Source of the DNA: Lepus europaeus
Lineage: Eukaryota; Chordata; Mammalia; Lagomorpha; Leporidae
Direction of reading: 5' to 3'
Assembly (NCBI RefSeq): GCF_033115175.1
Contig: NC_084850.1
Span: 3,471,024-3,535,023 of the forward strand
DNA length: 64,000 bases
Numbering within the stretch: position 1 is the stretch's first letter; every line of letters begins with the position of its first letter. Of the stretch, positions 11,701-20,366 are shown piece after piece. The notes beneath the pieces are model-generated. The model did not search any database. It saw only the letters and a list, made by a program, of their open reading frames with translations, and was not told the DNA's origin. The translations under genes and the position numbers were made by a program.

Positions 11701-14700
11701 GGGAAGATCTCTACAGTGAAAACCATAAAATCCTGATGAAAGAAATAAAGAACATGAAGAAATGGAAAGACGTCCCATGTTGATGGAAGAAACAATGTTT
11801 CTAGATTTATTTATTTAAAAGTTGGAGTTACACAGATGAGAGAGAGGGCAGGAGTGGCGAGGTCTTCCATCTACTGGTTCACTTCCCAATTGGCTGCAAT
11901 GGCTGAAGCTGAGCTGATCTGAAGCTAGGAGCTTCTTTGGGGTCTCCCACATGGGTGCAGGGGCTCAAGCACTTGGGTCATCTTCTGTTTTCCCAGGCCA
12001 TAGCAGGGAGCTGGATTAGAAGTGGAGCAGCCGGGACTCTAACTGGCACCCGTATGGAGTGCCCTGCACTACAGGCAGCGGCTTCGCCCACTACACCACA
12101 GCACCAGCCCGGCTGGTTGACTCTTAACAACCTAGGGCGTTTCCACAAGGGACCTCAGGCCCTAAGAATGCAATGTTCTTCCGTAATGAGAAGCGAAGGG
12201 TGACGTGAAGGACAAGCATGAAACTCATGTCCTGAAATGGCACCCATTGCTTGTTGGAGTTGCTCTCTGGGTAGGGGAGAGTGAGTGTGTGTGTGTGTGT
12301 GTGCGTGCGCGCGCGCGCAGCTCTGTGCAGTCTTATTACATATGACAACCACCACAGTCGAGAGAAAAAGCAGTACTGTCATCACAGGGGTACTTCCTGG
12401 TGCCTGTGATAATCGCAGCCACCTCCCCCATTCTCCAACATTCATCTGATGTTGCAGAGCATTTTGGGTTTCCTAGTAGTGGATACAGGATTGTGAGCCC
12501 AAACTTATGTTCTGACTGCAGCTACAGTTGAGGCGGTAGGCACATGGGAGACACGTGGTATCAAACTTGTGTTCTGACTACAGCTACGGTTGAGGCAGTA
12601 GGCACATGGGAGACCTCGTTTGGAGTCAGACTTCCCTAGCGGGGGCCCACCCCTGTCATGTGCCGTCAAGCTCTTCCCTGGCAGTCTCTGGGGGATGTGA
12701 AGGGCAGCTGTCCCATTGGATGGCAGAGAAAAGAAGGGACTACTGAGCCCAAAGATCCCAGAATATAACACGAACTCAGTACACGGTAGCCGCCACCGAG
12801 TGGGTAGAAGTTCCCCCAGAAGGCCTGGGTTTGCAGGGCACAGGCATAAGGAAGCTGGCCTTGTTGCAGCCTCCTGGAAGCCCGTGCGAGGTCATCTAGG
12901 GGGAACGTGTCACGGGTGGAATCGGAAGGAGCAGCGGTGTTGGCTCACCTCGCTGTGGCCTGACTGAGCTGACGTCACGGGGTCACGACAAATCCTAAAT
13001 GATTGTGTCCTTTCTCCAGGTGATGGTGGCTATGGCAGCACCGACGATTCTGGATCTGGTAGGTGTCTGTATCCTGAGGCTTCTCTTGGAAACCCTGGGG
13101 AGCAGATGTGCAGGCCCACTCTGGTCTCAGTGGGCCAATCCCAGCTCTCGCGAGAGTGCTCCCCATAGAGAATGGGGAAGCAGACAGTAAGGGGGCATGG
13201 TCCCTGAAGGCAGCTCTCATAAAGATCTGGGTGTTGAGGGAGGGGATTTTAGTAGGAGAGGGGCCCGTACCATTTCCTTGTGTACTGTTCACACTTGTCA
13301 AAACGGAAGTCCTTAGCACAGTTGAGAAGCCCTTGGCAAATCCGAGGGCACTGTGTCATTGTCATGCCTTGAATCCATGCGCCTTCTTGCAGGGTCCTGG
13401 GGACGGTGGGCCTTTGAGCCAGCTGGGCTGGGTGCTGGAGGAGAAGCAGCCTCGCAAGCAGAGCCTTGTGGTTCTCTGGCTTTGTACCTGACTCTCCATC
13501 TCCGTCTCCCCCCTTCTTCCCTGCCCAGGTATATCAGCGGAGACAGGCACCATTGCTGGCGTGGCCAGCGCCCTGGCTATGGCCCTCATCGGCGCTGTGT
13601 CCAGCTACATCTCCTATCAACAGAAGAAGTTCTGCTTCAGCATTCAGCGTAAGTGAGCTGCTCGCTCCTGCCTGGAGTGCTCTCCAAGGCAAAGAGCTGG
13701 GAGGATTGGGCTCCTTCTACAGCCTGCTAGAGACCCACAGCAGCTCCTGAGGGAGACATCAGGGGTAGGGGTGGGCTTGCCCTTTAGGAAATCTTAGGGG
13801 ACAGAGTTAGGTTGAACTGAAGTGCAAACTGACCTAGGATAGTGAATGGGGCTGGACTTGGTGACCTTGGCCTTCCAAGGCCCCCAGTTTCCAGAGGCCA
13901 TATTTGGGGCCAGAGATCAGTGACCATCGTGAGGCTTCCTTCCCCTAAGACTAGGGAAGGACCCTGGGAGAGCCCTGTGCCCCCAGATTTCACCCGGGGG
14001 ACTGGGAGCTTCAGAGGCTGGAGTCAACAGCTTCCGGTCGTGCCGCGGGTTGGCAGTGCCCCCTGCAGATTGTGTCCTAAACGGTCTCGAGGGACTAGAG
14101 AAGGAAGTGCTGTAGCTAAGAGTCTGGCAGTAGTGGGAAAATCGAACGGTTGCTGATGGACTCCTAAGAAGCCCGTTGGGGTCCCTTGTCACGGAGCCCT
14201 GCAGGGCTGCCTTTGAGAGTGAAAGAACTGACCCAGCTTGCTGCTTTCATAAGCACCACGATGGGGTGTCCCTAGTTCAAGGCTGGTGGCTTTTCTGCTC
14301 AAGTGACATGATGTGGCTCAGCCCTGGTGTTTCTCCTTCCTTCCTGCCTTTGACACGATGGTAGACTCGAACACCCCCTGAGAGCATCCCTGCCCTTGGC
14401 CTCTGCTCAGCTTCCCGGGATGCTTTCAGTGTGCGTGTTGCTGAAGCCTGTTTCTTCATCTGGCTGAATATCTTGACTGTATCTGTTACAGATCTATCTG
14501 TATCTGTTTTACACAAGTAAAAGGAAAATCGTTGATTTTCGTACTCATTTCCTGAAAGAAACAGGGGTGAGGCCTTGCACGTTGGATCAGCAGGCAAAGC
14601 AGGGAGCTTGGCCTTCACCGCAATGGGGCTGTGTCTCCCAGCCTCGGGCCAGTGCATTCCTCAGACCTGGGACTTGTGTAACCTGCGGAGGTCTCCTCCT

Positions 14701-17700
14701 AAGCCCTGCCTCTCTCTCACCATGGCCGTGGCCCCTACCCGTCCAGGCCCAGGGTGTTCTCCTTATCCCACCTGGATGGTTTTGTCTACTTGCTTCCTGT
14801 TTCCCGCACACCTCCCTCTCTTCCAGAAGGACCTGTTGCAAAGTACTTGGACCTCCCCATGAATCCTTTTGCTCTCAAGGTCATACTACCCTCCTCCTCC
14901 CTACCCCCACCCCCCTTCCTTAGTATTCAGATACCCCGAGCTTAGTATTCAAAGCCCTTTATGGTTGTGCTCCAACCACATCTCTGGCCCTCTGTACAGC
15001 TGCCATCGCTTCTTTGAGGGTGCCCTGGTCTCTGTAGTACGCAGCCTCTTCTGCCAGCTCCTCACCCTCCAGGCTGGCATCTGCTGGCAGCCTCTGGTTG
15101 TCCTAGCCACCACCTCTGTGTGCTGTCACAGCGCCCCCTGCTGACCTTGCCTGGAGCCCGTGAGATGGGATTGGCTGATTGCTTTCTGTATCTGTAGCTA
15201 CTGCCCCTTCCTGTTCCCAAACCACTCCGGATTGTCAATACCCTAAGGGGCTGTATGCCTCATTCCTTGCGTATCCTTGGCACCTAGCCTCGGCCAGAAT
15301 CAGCAGGAGTGCCTTGGATGCTTGTAGGGTGGCCAAACTCCCTAAGAAGCGGGGGTTGGGACCGCACATTCCCATCTTTCCACTGAGCCTCAGGCACCAG
15401 TGCCACGTGGAAATCAGTGAAGGCAGACCCGGAAGCTCCAGAAAGATGGCAGGTGATGATAGGCACGCCTGTCCCCTCCACTGTGGCCCTCGGGTGTTGT
15501 TGGCTTCTGCTGTGGCCAGAGGGGCACATGCTTTGGGGACCCTCAGCTTCATCTGTCTGCCTTCAGTGCCAAGGGTCAGGGCATCTCACGGGAAGCCCAT
15601 GAGGTCTGTTGCCAGCAGTGGAGTTCTTAAACCAGGGTTCTAAGCTCTGTGTCTTGCCTTCAGATGCGGCAGAAGGTCAAGGTAACAGCGTGCTCTGACT
15701 TCTCCATTTTCCTTGTGCTTTGGCCTGCACACACACCTCATTATCTACCCCACTTGCTGCTCCCGCGCTCTCACCATTCTTCACGCCCTCCCCTTCCCCC
15801 GGCACTGACCAACTTGGCTGCGAGCACACTCACCTTTAGCTTTCCCTGATGCCTGTGAGGATGCCACAGCCCAGTCCTGCCCCAGTGACCGCAGTCGGGG
15901 ATGCCTGGGGTGGGGACATCCTGTGCTGGAGACTCGGATGCCCCCTGGTGGTCATCCCTAGGAAGAAGGCAGTATAGTATACACCAGGCAGGCAGCTGGC
16001 CAGTGGTGGGCAGGCTCCGTGCGTCTATCAGCTTCCACAGTCCATCACCTGCCCATGCCGCATGGGGGCCAGCCAACCCTGCCAAGGAGTGACACTGGCA
16101 GTTTTTCATGGGCCGATCTGGCTTCCACCATGAGCCCAGCAGCCACCAAAACGGCACATGGCAGGCAGGAGCCTGGGACCCAGGATGGTGGAGAGCCTCA
16201 GTTGGTCGGTCAAATCCATTGGAACTGTGGCCTGCCTCATTTTCTCACAGGCCCAGGGCTGCATATTTCCAGGCCCTGGGCTCTCCATGGATAAGACAGC
16301 CCCTTGACTCTTCCCAAAGCAGCAGCAGGGTTGGGGTCCACTCAAGTCCTTGAGTGGTGGTCCCTGTTGGCATGAAGGCCCTATGTTGGCAAGAGGCTTG
16401 GCCAGCATTTCCACAGTGAGCCCCATTCGGCCGTCTGCCCCCTCTCTGACCTGCATCCATCAGTCTTCCATGCAATATTTGGTTGCCTCTCTGCTTCCCT
16501 GGGCCACACATGGACCCAAGGATGGCGCTGAAGCCTTCCTCTGGGTGTCCCTGCTGCCTTGCTCCACACCGGCAGCTGCCTTGCAGGGATGGGGGCTCTG
16601 GCCCCTTGCTGCATGATGTTCTGAGCGTGATAAGAACTGGGCAGCAGAGTCACAGCTGGATCATCCTCATCCAGATAAGGTCACTCCCGTGCCTGTGGGC
16701 GTGGGGCATTGACTTGTGCTGTTTGCCCTTTGCAGAGGGCCTCAATGCAGACTACGTGAAGGGGGAGAATCTGGAAGCTGTTGTGTGCGAGGAACCCCAA
16801 GGTAAGCTCTTCTTGGTCAGGGTCCCTTGCTAAAGCTCTCGCAGTTTGCAGTCCCAGCACTGAGCAGAATTGTGCCAGGGAAGCAGAGAGAAGCAGGAGC
16901 GTCTGCTTCTAGAATGTCCAGACAGCAAGAGGCTGTGGGAGCCCAGGCAGCCCTGCCCACTCCCTGATCAGTCAGCATCCCAGCTTTGAGACTGGGCTCG
17001 TGCTCCAGGTGCTGGTGCTGCTCAGCCTCTGTCCTTGAGTCGTCTGATGCAGAGCGCCTGGTCCCTGTGAGCAAGAATGGCGGTACCCTGCGTAGCTTCA
17101 TACAGATCAGGGGAAAGCTTTTAACTGAGGCCTAGAGCCTTTTTAAAGTGCTTTTTTTTTTTTTAAGTGACTTACTTATTTGAAAGAGTTTACAAGGAGG
17201 GAGGGAAAGAGAGGTATCTTCCACCTGCTGGTTCAATCCCTAAATGGCTGCAATGGCCAGGGCTGGGACAGGCTGACGCCAGGAACCTGGAGCTTCATCT
17301 GTGCTTCCCACGTGGGTGCAGGGGCCCAAGCACCTGGCCATCTTCTGCTTTTCCAGGCACATTAGCAGGGAGCTGAACTGCAGCTGGAGCAGCCAGGACT
17401 CGAACCAGTACCCACATGGGATGCCAGTGTGATTTTACTCACAACACCACAGGTGATGGCCCAAGTGCTTAGATCCTTGCCACCCATGTGACAAACCTGG
17501 ATTGGTTCCCAGGTTCAACCTGGCCCAGCCCCTCAGCCATTGAGTATCTGGAGAGTGAGGCAGTGGATAGGGGAGATCTTGGCCTTTCCCTCTGCCTTTC
17601 AAACAAAGCAGTGCTTTCGGCACCCCTGCCAGGAACACTCCCATCTTTGCAGGGGAGGAAGTAGTGGTGGAGCTGTGTCCAGAACCTGTGTAGCTTCCTC

Positions 17701-17942
17701 CTTTTCTCCGCTTGACGCATCCAGAGTGCAGCTCCAGGGCCCGAAGGAAGATGGCCCGGGACGAGCTTAGCTGCCCCAGACCCTAGATAGAATAGACAAG
17801 GGAGCCAAGCTTCTATTCACAGCAGTGGCTTGGCTGTGCCACTGCACCTTCTAAAGGGGCATCTTCTCTCTCTCTAGTGAAGTACTCGGCGCTTCAAATG
17901 CAGTCCGCGGAGCCGTCGGCCCCTGAGCCGCCCCGCATCTGA
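2700..17942 (+). CDS. CD99L2: CD99L2, 3' part of the gene: seven constitutive coding exons plus a candidate microexon (spliced)
   Basis: CD99 antigen-like 2 is a type I membrane glycoprotein of the CD99/XG family. In other mammals it acts in homophilic adhesion and leukocyte passage through endothelium. The exons join in phase to give about 170 residues ending at TGA 17940-17942. In order they encode a Thr-rich O-glycosylation-type segment, an acidic Asp-rich repeat ([16 protein letters not shown]), a Gly-rich linker, a second acidic segment ([19 protein letters not shown]), a short [10 protein letters not shown] stalk, one transmembrane helix ([17 protein letters not shown]) followed by the basic and Cys-containing YQQKKFCF, and a short cytoplasmic tail ending EPPRI. 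Human CD99L2 is about 262 residues, so about 92 N-terminal residues, including the signal peptide, lie upstream of the window. All splice sites are GT/AG and no frame is broken, so the gene looks functional. The paralogue CD99 is excluded by the sequence of the acidic repeats. Confidence 0.95.
2887..2970 (+). CDS. CD99L2: CD99L2 exon: acidic Asp-rich repeat
   Basis: This 84-bp exon encodes [20 protein letters not shown] followed by KPSAGGG, with donor GGAG|GTGAGT. It is separated from the previous exon by an intron of only 115 bp. The acceptor region reads AAGTAG, so splicing could also start at 2884, adding one Val (VDDFDL). The acidic block is a hallmark of CD99-family ectodomains. Entry and exit are both phase 1. 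Confidence 0.94.
3377..3487. mobile_element. Mariner-like MITE, diverged
   Basis: A 110-bp element with AAATGGAATTAA near one end and TTTTTTCATAAT near the other, followed by a degenerate inverted copy of its start. It shares this layout with 45399-45503. Confidence 0.5.
3486..3499. repeat. Poly-C tract (14 bp)
   Basis: An uninterrupted run of C bordering the MITE. A second run of 12 C lies at 6226-6237. Confidence 0.9.
4351..4416 (+). CDS. CD99L2: CD99L2 exon: second acidic segment
   Basis: This 66-bp exon follows a strong pyrimidine tract (ctgtctctAG) and ends AAAG|GTAGG. With the preceding G it encodes [22 protein letters not shown], a very conserved stretch of CD99L2. Both boundaries are phase 1. 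It is followed by an 8.6-kb intron. Confidence 0.95.
5012..5043. repeat. GT/GC alternating microsatellite
   Basis: (GT)n passing into CGCG and CACG, an alternating purine-pyrimidine tract prone to Z-DNA. Confidence 0.85.
7018..7362 (-). mobile_element. MaLR-type LTR (MST/MLT1-like)
   Basis: Reverse-oriented LTR with the family phrases 'ggttgtggaggttgggaag', 'tccaagatcaag' and 'tttcaacatgcgaatttggg'. It is a solitary LTR; no internal retroviral gene is seen. Confidence 0.75.
7479..7770 (-). mobile_element. C-repeat SINE
   Basis: Young reverse copy ending GGCGCCGGCCCC, with target duplication TCCATATT (7471-7478 and 7771-7778). Confidence 0.93.
7859..7977 (+). repeat. 32-bp minisatellite, about 3.7 copies
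   Basis: Unit CAGTTTACATATACATGTAT plus AGCAGTATTGCC. Copies lie at 7859-7890, 7891-7922, 7923-7952 (two bases shorter) and 7953-7977 (partial). The first two are identical. There are no spacers, so it is not a CRISPR array. Confidence 0.95.
8253..8614 (-). mobile_element. C-repeat SINE with long A tail
   Basis: Reverse copy with an extended T-rich left end and 14-bp target duplication AGTTGTGTGGTTTT (8239-8252 and 8615-8628). Little divergence, so likely young. Confidence 0.95.
8740..9080 (-). mobile_element. L1 3'-end fragment
   Basis: Reads as the antisense of an old L1 3' end ('cactgaataattttcaatta', 'gataaagctgctgtaaac'). No frame is open. Confidence 0.6.
9136..9397 (-). mobile_element. 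C-repeat SINE, truncated and diverged
   Basis: Reverse copy lacking the typical GGCGCCGGCC end; it stops at TGCTGGGCCC. Confidence 0.8.
9470..9685 (-). mobile_element. L2 LINE 3'-end fragment
   Basis: Phrases such as 'aactgatcaccttg', 'tctgattgtgtcactcctct' and 'taaaactctacaca' match the antisense of the L2 3' end. Old and diverged. Confidence 0.6.
9819..10133 (+). mobile_element. C-repeat SINE
   Basis: Forward copy from GGCTCTGTGGTGTAGTGGG to CTTTCAAATAAATAAAAG. A-box and B-box-like regions of the tRNA-derived head are visible. Confidence 0.9.
10134..10330 (+). mobile_element. MaLR-type LTR 3' piece
   Basis: It carries 'ctcaccagacacc', 'ttggacatccagcctcc' and 'aagaagactaatacc', typical of the 3' half of MST/MLT1 LTRs. 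It directly follows a SINE. Confidence 0.6.
10420..10557 (+). mobile_element. L1 5'UTR-like fragment
   Basis: 'aactaagatggcagctgagtagg' resembles the start of L1 elements. It is separated by a SINE from an L1 ORF2 piece at 10843, suggesting a deleted L1. Confidence 0.45.
10558..10842 (+). mobile_element. C-repeat SINE with internal deletion in the head
   Basis: Forward copy. About 30 bp between the A-box region and CCCATATAGG are missing, so it has probably lost its internal promoter. Confidence 0.88.
10843..11797 (+). mobile_element. L1 ORF2 fragment (reverse-transcriptase region), decayed
   Basis: Sense-strand L1 phrases are recognisable ('gaattctaccaaaatattaa', 'aggattcatcccaaggatgc', 'aacaaagactccaac'). 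Many stops and frameshifts; not functional. Confidence 0.8.
11798..12112 (-). mobile_element. C-repeat SINE
   Basis: Reverse copy from TTTATTTATTTAAAAG to CACAGCACCAGCCC, inserted at the end of the L1 ORF2 fragment. Confidence 0.88.
12285..12318. repeat. (GT)n(GC)n alternating tract, 34 bp
   Basis: Perfect alternating purine-pyrimidine run from GTGTGT to GCGCGCGC, a strong Z-DNA candidate. Confidence 0.92.
12501..12614 (+). repeat. 62-bp tandem duplication
   Basis: Two copies start AAACTT at 12501 and 12563. Over 52 comparable bases I count four differences, all transitions. The shared part ends GGTAGGCACATGGGAGAC or its variant. Confidence 0.9.
13020..13058 (+). CDS. CD99L2: CD99L2 exon: juxtamembrane stalk (39 bp)
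   Basis: This small exon between tttctccAG and GTAGGT encodes [13 protein letters not shown], a flexible Gly/Ser/Asp stalk just outside the membrane. It enters and leaves in phase 1. It was found by splice phase and by similarity to the CD99L2 stalk (GDGRYGSNDDPGSG in human, from memory). It is too short to be seen as an open reading frame on its own. Confidence 0.9.
13529..13648 (+). CDS. CD99L2: CD99L2 exon: transmembrane helix
   Basis: This 120-bp exon encodes [19 protein letters not shown] then [20 protein letters not shown]. About 22 residues form the single hydrophobic helix, followed by the stop-transfer basic pair KK and a Cys that could be palmitoylated (inference). The acceptor is ctgcccAG and the donor GTAAGT at 13649. 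The exon ends on the C of a CAN codon: CAG (Gln) if joined to 16736, or CAT (His) if joined to the 18-bp microexon at 15664. Confidence 0.96.
14940..15140. mobile_element. Possible L2 fragment
   Basis: 'attcaaagccctttatgg' and 'ctctgtacagctgccatcgc' resemble the L2 3' region. Weak. Confidence 0.35.
15664..15681 (+). CDS. CD99L2: CD99L2 candidate 18-bp alternative microexon
   Basis: An 18-bp segment lies between a good acceptor (tgtcttgccttcAG) and the donor GTAACA. In phase with its neighbours it would insert HAAEGQ after FSIQ and turn the next junction into E-GLNADY. The length is a multiple of three and the phase fits both sides. The CD99 paralogue carries a similar short NAEQG-like insertion at the equivalent juxtamembrane position (recalled family knowledge). 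Usage and tissue pattern cannot be told from the sequence. Confidence 0.68.
16736..16801 (+). CDS. CD99L2: CD99L2 exon: proximal cytoplasmic tail
   Basis: This 66-bp exon begins AG to complete CAG (Gln) from 13648, then encodes [20 protein letters not shown] and Q. The acceptor is ccctttgcAG and the donor GTAAGC. It is the conserved cytoplasmic segment of CD99L2. A second AG two bases downstream would break the frame and is not used in this model. Confidence 0.95.
17149..17452 (-). mobile_element. C-repeat SINE
   Basis: Reverse copy from poly-T to ACAACACCACAGG in the last CD99L2 intron. Confidence 0.85.
17457..17610 (+). mobile_element. C-repeat SINE, 5'-truncated
   Basis: Only the tail half is present (ATGGCCCAAGTGCTTAG to CTGCCTTTCAAACAAAG). 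It lies head-on against the copy to its left. Confidence 0.7.
17878..17942 (+). CDS. CD99L2: CD99L2 terminal coding exon and stop
   Basis: The acceptor follows a long CT tract (tctctctctctAG). The exon encodes [21 protein letters not shown] and ends at TGA 17940-17942. The Pro/Glu-rich end matches the typical CD99L2 C-terminus. The base composition is GC-rich compared with the flanking introns. The 3'UTR continues in the same exon. Confidence 0.94.
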
Positions 17943-20366
17943 GACCCCGCTCAGCAGCAGACACACGCCGGGGGTGCCGCTGCCTGCGACCCTGCTCCCG
18001 ATTTCCTTTGGACCCACAGCTGCTGTGCTGCACCACTGCTCCTTCCGTGTCCTTGGCTTCTTGTTCTGAGTCTTCCGGACAAGCTCTGAGTGTTCCCCAG
18101 TTTGGTTTCTGTGCTGCACCAAGCAGGGTAGGGTGTCCGTCATGCCGCAGGCACTCTGAGATTTGGTGCTGAAACGTGAGGCGTGACTCCAGCACAAAGC
18201 CCGTGCTGGCCTCAGAAGCTGCTGGACTGTAGGTGCCCTGGAGCCAGCCTGGCCCAGCCTCAGTGAGCTCTCAAGGCATTGGGGGTGGGGGTGGGGGTGG
18301 GGCAATGGACATGAGGGTGGGCAAGATGCTGGGGATGCTGCTGCAGGAGGAGAGCATGTCTGCGCAGAAGACTTTGAACCCAGCGTACTGTGGTCCTGCC
18401 GCGTGCTGGAGTGGCTCACGGTGCCAAAGTGTCTGGCATGAGGTGGCCCCGGGCAGTGGCCTCCAAGAGCTATCGGGGAGGGAGCAAGTGAGTCAGCACG
18501 AAGCAGCAGCACACACGCGCAACACCCAGGCTGGTGGTTTTACTTCCGTCTTTCCAACTGCAGGTTTTATAGTGTTGGGCTGCTGGAGGGCTGGTCTGCA
18601 TTGTAAGCTTTTCAGTTCCTTAAGTGCAAAATGCATCTCGTAAGTTTTGCTTTGAGAGTTTAGGCATCTTCTGGATACGTAGGAAGCTGTGACTTGCAGG
18701 CCTACTTCTCGGATCCCACGAGGGGGAAGTGTGGTCTTAAAGCTGGTAGGATTAAGCTTTTAGGAATCTCTTCTGGGTTAGAGATGAGTTTGCTCTTGTT
18801 GGGTGGGGCAGGTGTTCACCCTCTACCTTGCGACTGATTTTTCTTTGGGAGAATGAGCTACAGGTGTCAAAACTAAGCATCAAAGCCCCATGCATGCTTC
18901 TTTGCTTAGAAGTGTGTTTGGTGGAGAGGGAAGAAGGGAGAGACCGAGACTGACTTGGCTGCATGAAATACACCTGTCTTTGTAGCTCTGTGGTAAACAC
19001 AGGAGAGCCCAGACACTGGTTCCTCACCTGGCTCAGAGCTGGCTTCTTAGGGTGTTCAACCCATGTGTGGTTCCACCCCAGCCAGCAGTCAGAGGCTGAG
19101 CTGCAGTCTGGGTAACCCCATGTGATAATTGGCTTGCCTGGTCAAAAAGCACTTCTGAAAGCTGATACGCATTACCCAGTAGGCAGGACCCCACTTCCAA
19201 AACCCACAGACCTCTTTGGAAACACGAGCCACGGGCTGTGGCTTGGTTTCTTTGTGTCCACTGAGCTAATATACGCCCTATGTGTGTGCTGGTTTACAAA
19301 CCTACTCATGGTGGGAGGGAGGGGTTGGTATAGCATCCTGTCTTGCAGGTACGTGCCTGGCGTGTGCCCGTGGCCCTGGAACACTGGCACACCGGGACTG
19401 TGTCTCACAGGGGGCTGCAGCACTGAAGAAATGCCCCATGACACCACGAAGGGAAGGATGGCCTCACGAAGCTCCCTGTGCTGCGGGAATCCATTACCAT
19501 GGCAGCATTGCTTGCAAGAGTTGCCCATTTCCAGAGCCTCCCACCCTGGCCAGCCTGTTGTCAGGTGTGTCCTTCCCTGATGCCCCATGACATGGCCATT
19601 GCAAGGCTGGAGGTGGCTATGGTGGATTTTTGTGTCCATGGCCTGTCGTGACCTAGAAAGGCTGAGCTGGGGGGAGGGGGAGGCTGTTGTCCAGCAAACA
19701 TTTGTGGTAAACCCTGGCAAAGACCTTGGGACGCTCTAGCTGTGATGTCCAGTAAACATTCTGAAGCTCCTTTATCCATAGCACGACTTGGGGAAAGCGT
19801 CCTGTTTTGCTGTTATCTCTGTGCCTTCTGCATAAAGGCCACAGCCTGGGCCCTAGGCAGTAGCTGCCAGGGCCTGGTGCTGGGACAACCCAGGGCCGCC
19901 TTTGCAGAGCTCCCCTCCCCGGGGTTTCTCCCAACAACATTTTACCCTTGCTCAGGAACTGTGACCTGCAGAAGCCCAGGGGCTCCTGTTGTACTGCCTG
20001 CTTAATAGTCTCACTGGCCAGCTAGGGCCTGCCCCAGGTGATGGGAAAAAGTCAACAAGTAACCAGGAAGGGACAGTTAAAGACGCAGTGAAAAGCAGTG
20101 TTGACAGTGACAACTCTGAGCACATTCAGCAGCTCTAGGAAGGAGTTGCAGGAGCCAGGAGGTGATAGTTTAATGGGATGGTAGGCCCTCCTGGAGGAGG
20201 CCAGGTCCACTGGCTTGGCCACTCGGGCTAGGGGTTAGCACCAGTTCCCTGAAGGCGAAGTGGAGGCTGAGCTCAGCAACCCCTGTACATTTTTCTATGT
20301 GCTTGTGTCCAAGAATGAATTGTAAACTGTCTAGTGTTTGCATTAAACAAAATGGAACCCAACAGA
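17943..20366 (+). other. CD99L2: CD99L2 3'UTR
   Basis: About 2.4 kb of moderately GC-rich sequence with no SINE inside it, in contrast to the surrounding introns. It runs from the stop codon to just past an ATTAAA at 20342. A short G-rich (GGGGGT)n run lies near 18281-18302. The absence of insertions suggests selection on the UTR (inference). Its 3' limit is estimated from the poly(A) signal only. Confidence 0.7.
20342..20347 (+). terminator. CD99L2: Probable CD99L2 poly(A) signal (ATTAAA)
   Basis: ATTAAA is preceded by TGTAAA about 20 bases upstream and followed by GT-rich sequence (tgtatttgtgatgatg) about 25 bases downstream. Together these make a plausible cleavage region near 20365. Canonical AATAAA hexamers at 21578 and 21984 could serve as distal sites. 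Confidence 0.6.

Larger units (their letters stand above)
4417..13019 (+). other. CD99L2: CD99L2 8.6-kb intron
   Basis: This is the largest CD99L2 intron in the window. From 4417 to 7017 there is only a GT/GC microsatellite, a poly-C run (6226-6237) and a weakly repetitive GGTTATAAC region. From 7018 on it is dense in LTR, SINE, L1 and L2 pieces. From 12113 to 13019 it carries a Z-DNA-type repeat and a 62-bp tandem duplication. No additional exon was found. Confidence 0.75.
13649..17877 (+). other. CD99L2: CD99L2 3' introns around the microexon
   Basis: 13649-15663 and 15682-16735 are GC-rich intron sequence. Long open frames here on both strands have no recognisable domain and reflect GC content. 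An L2-like segment lies near 14940-15140. 16802-17877 carries a - strand SINE and a + strand SINE remnant. Confidence 0.65.

Noticed and set aside
16738..16801. Alternative acceptor two bases downstream (AGAG) in the CD99L2 cytoplasmic exon
   Set aside because: It would shift the frame and destroy the conserved GLNADYVKG segment.
17874..18512. 212-codon open frame antisense to the CD99L2 last exon
   Set aside because: A GC-rich shadow of the coding exon and 3'UTR; Pro/Ser/Ala-biased, with no start context or homology.
19172..19720. 182-codon open frame antisense in the CD99L2 3'UTR
   Set aside because: GC-rich UTR shadow with no domain or codon pattern.
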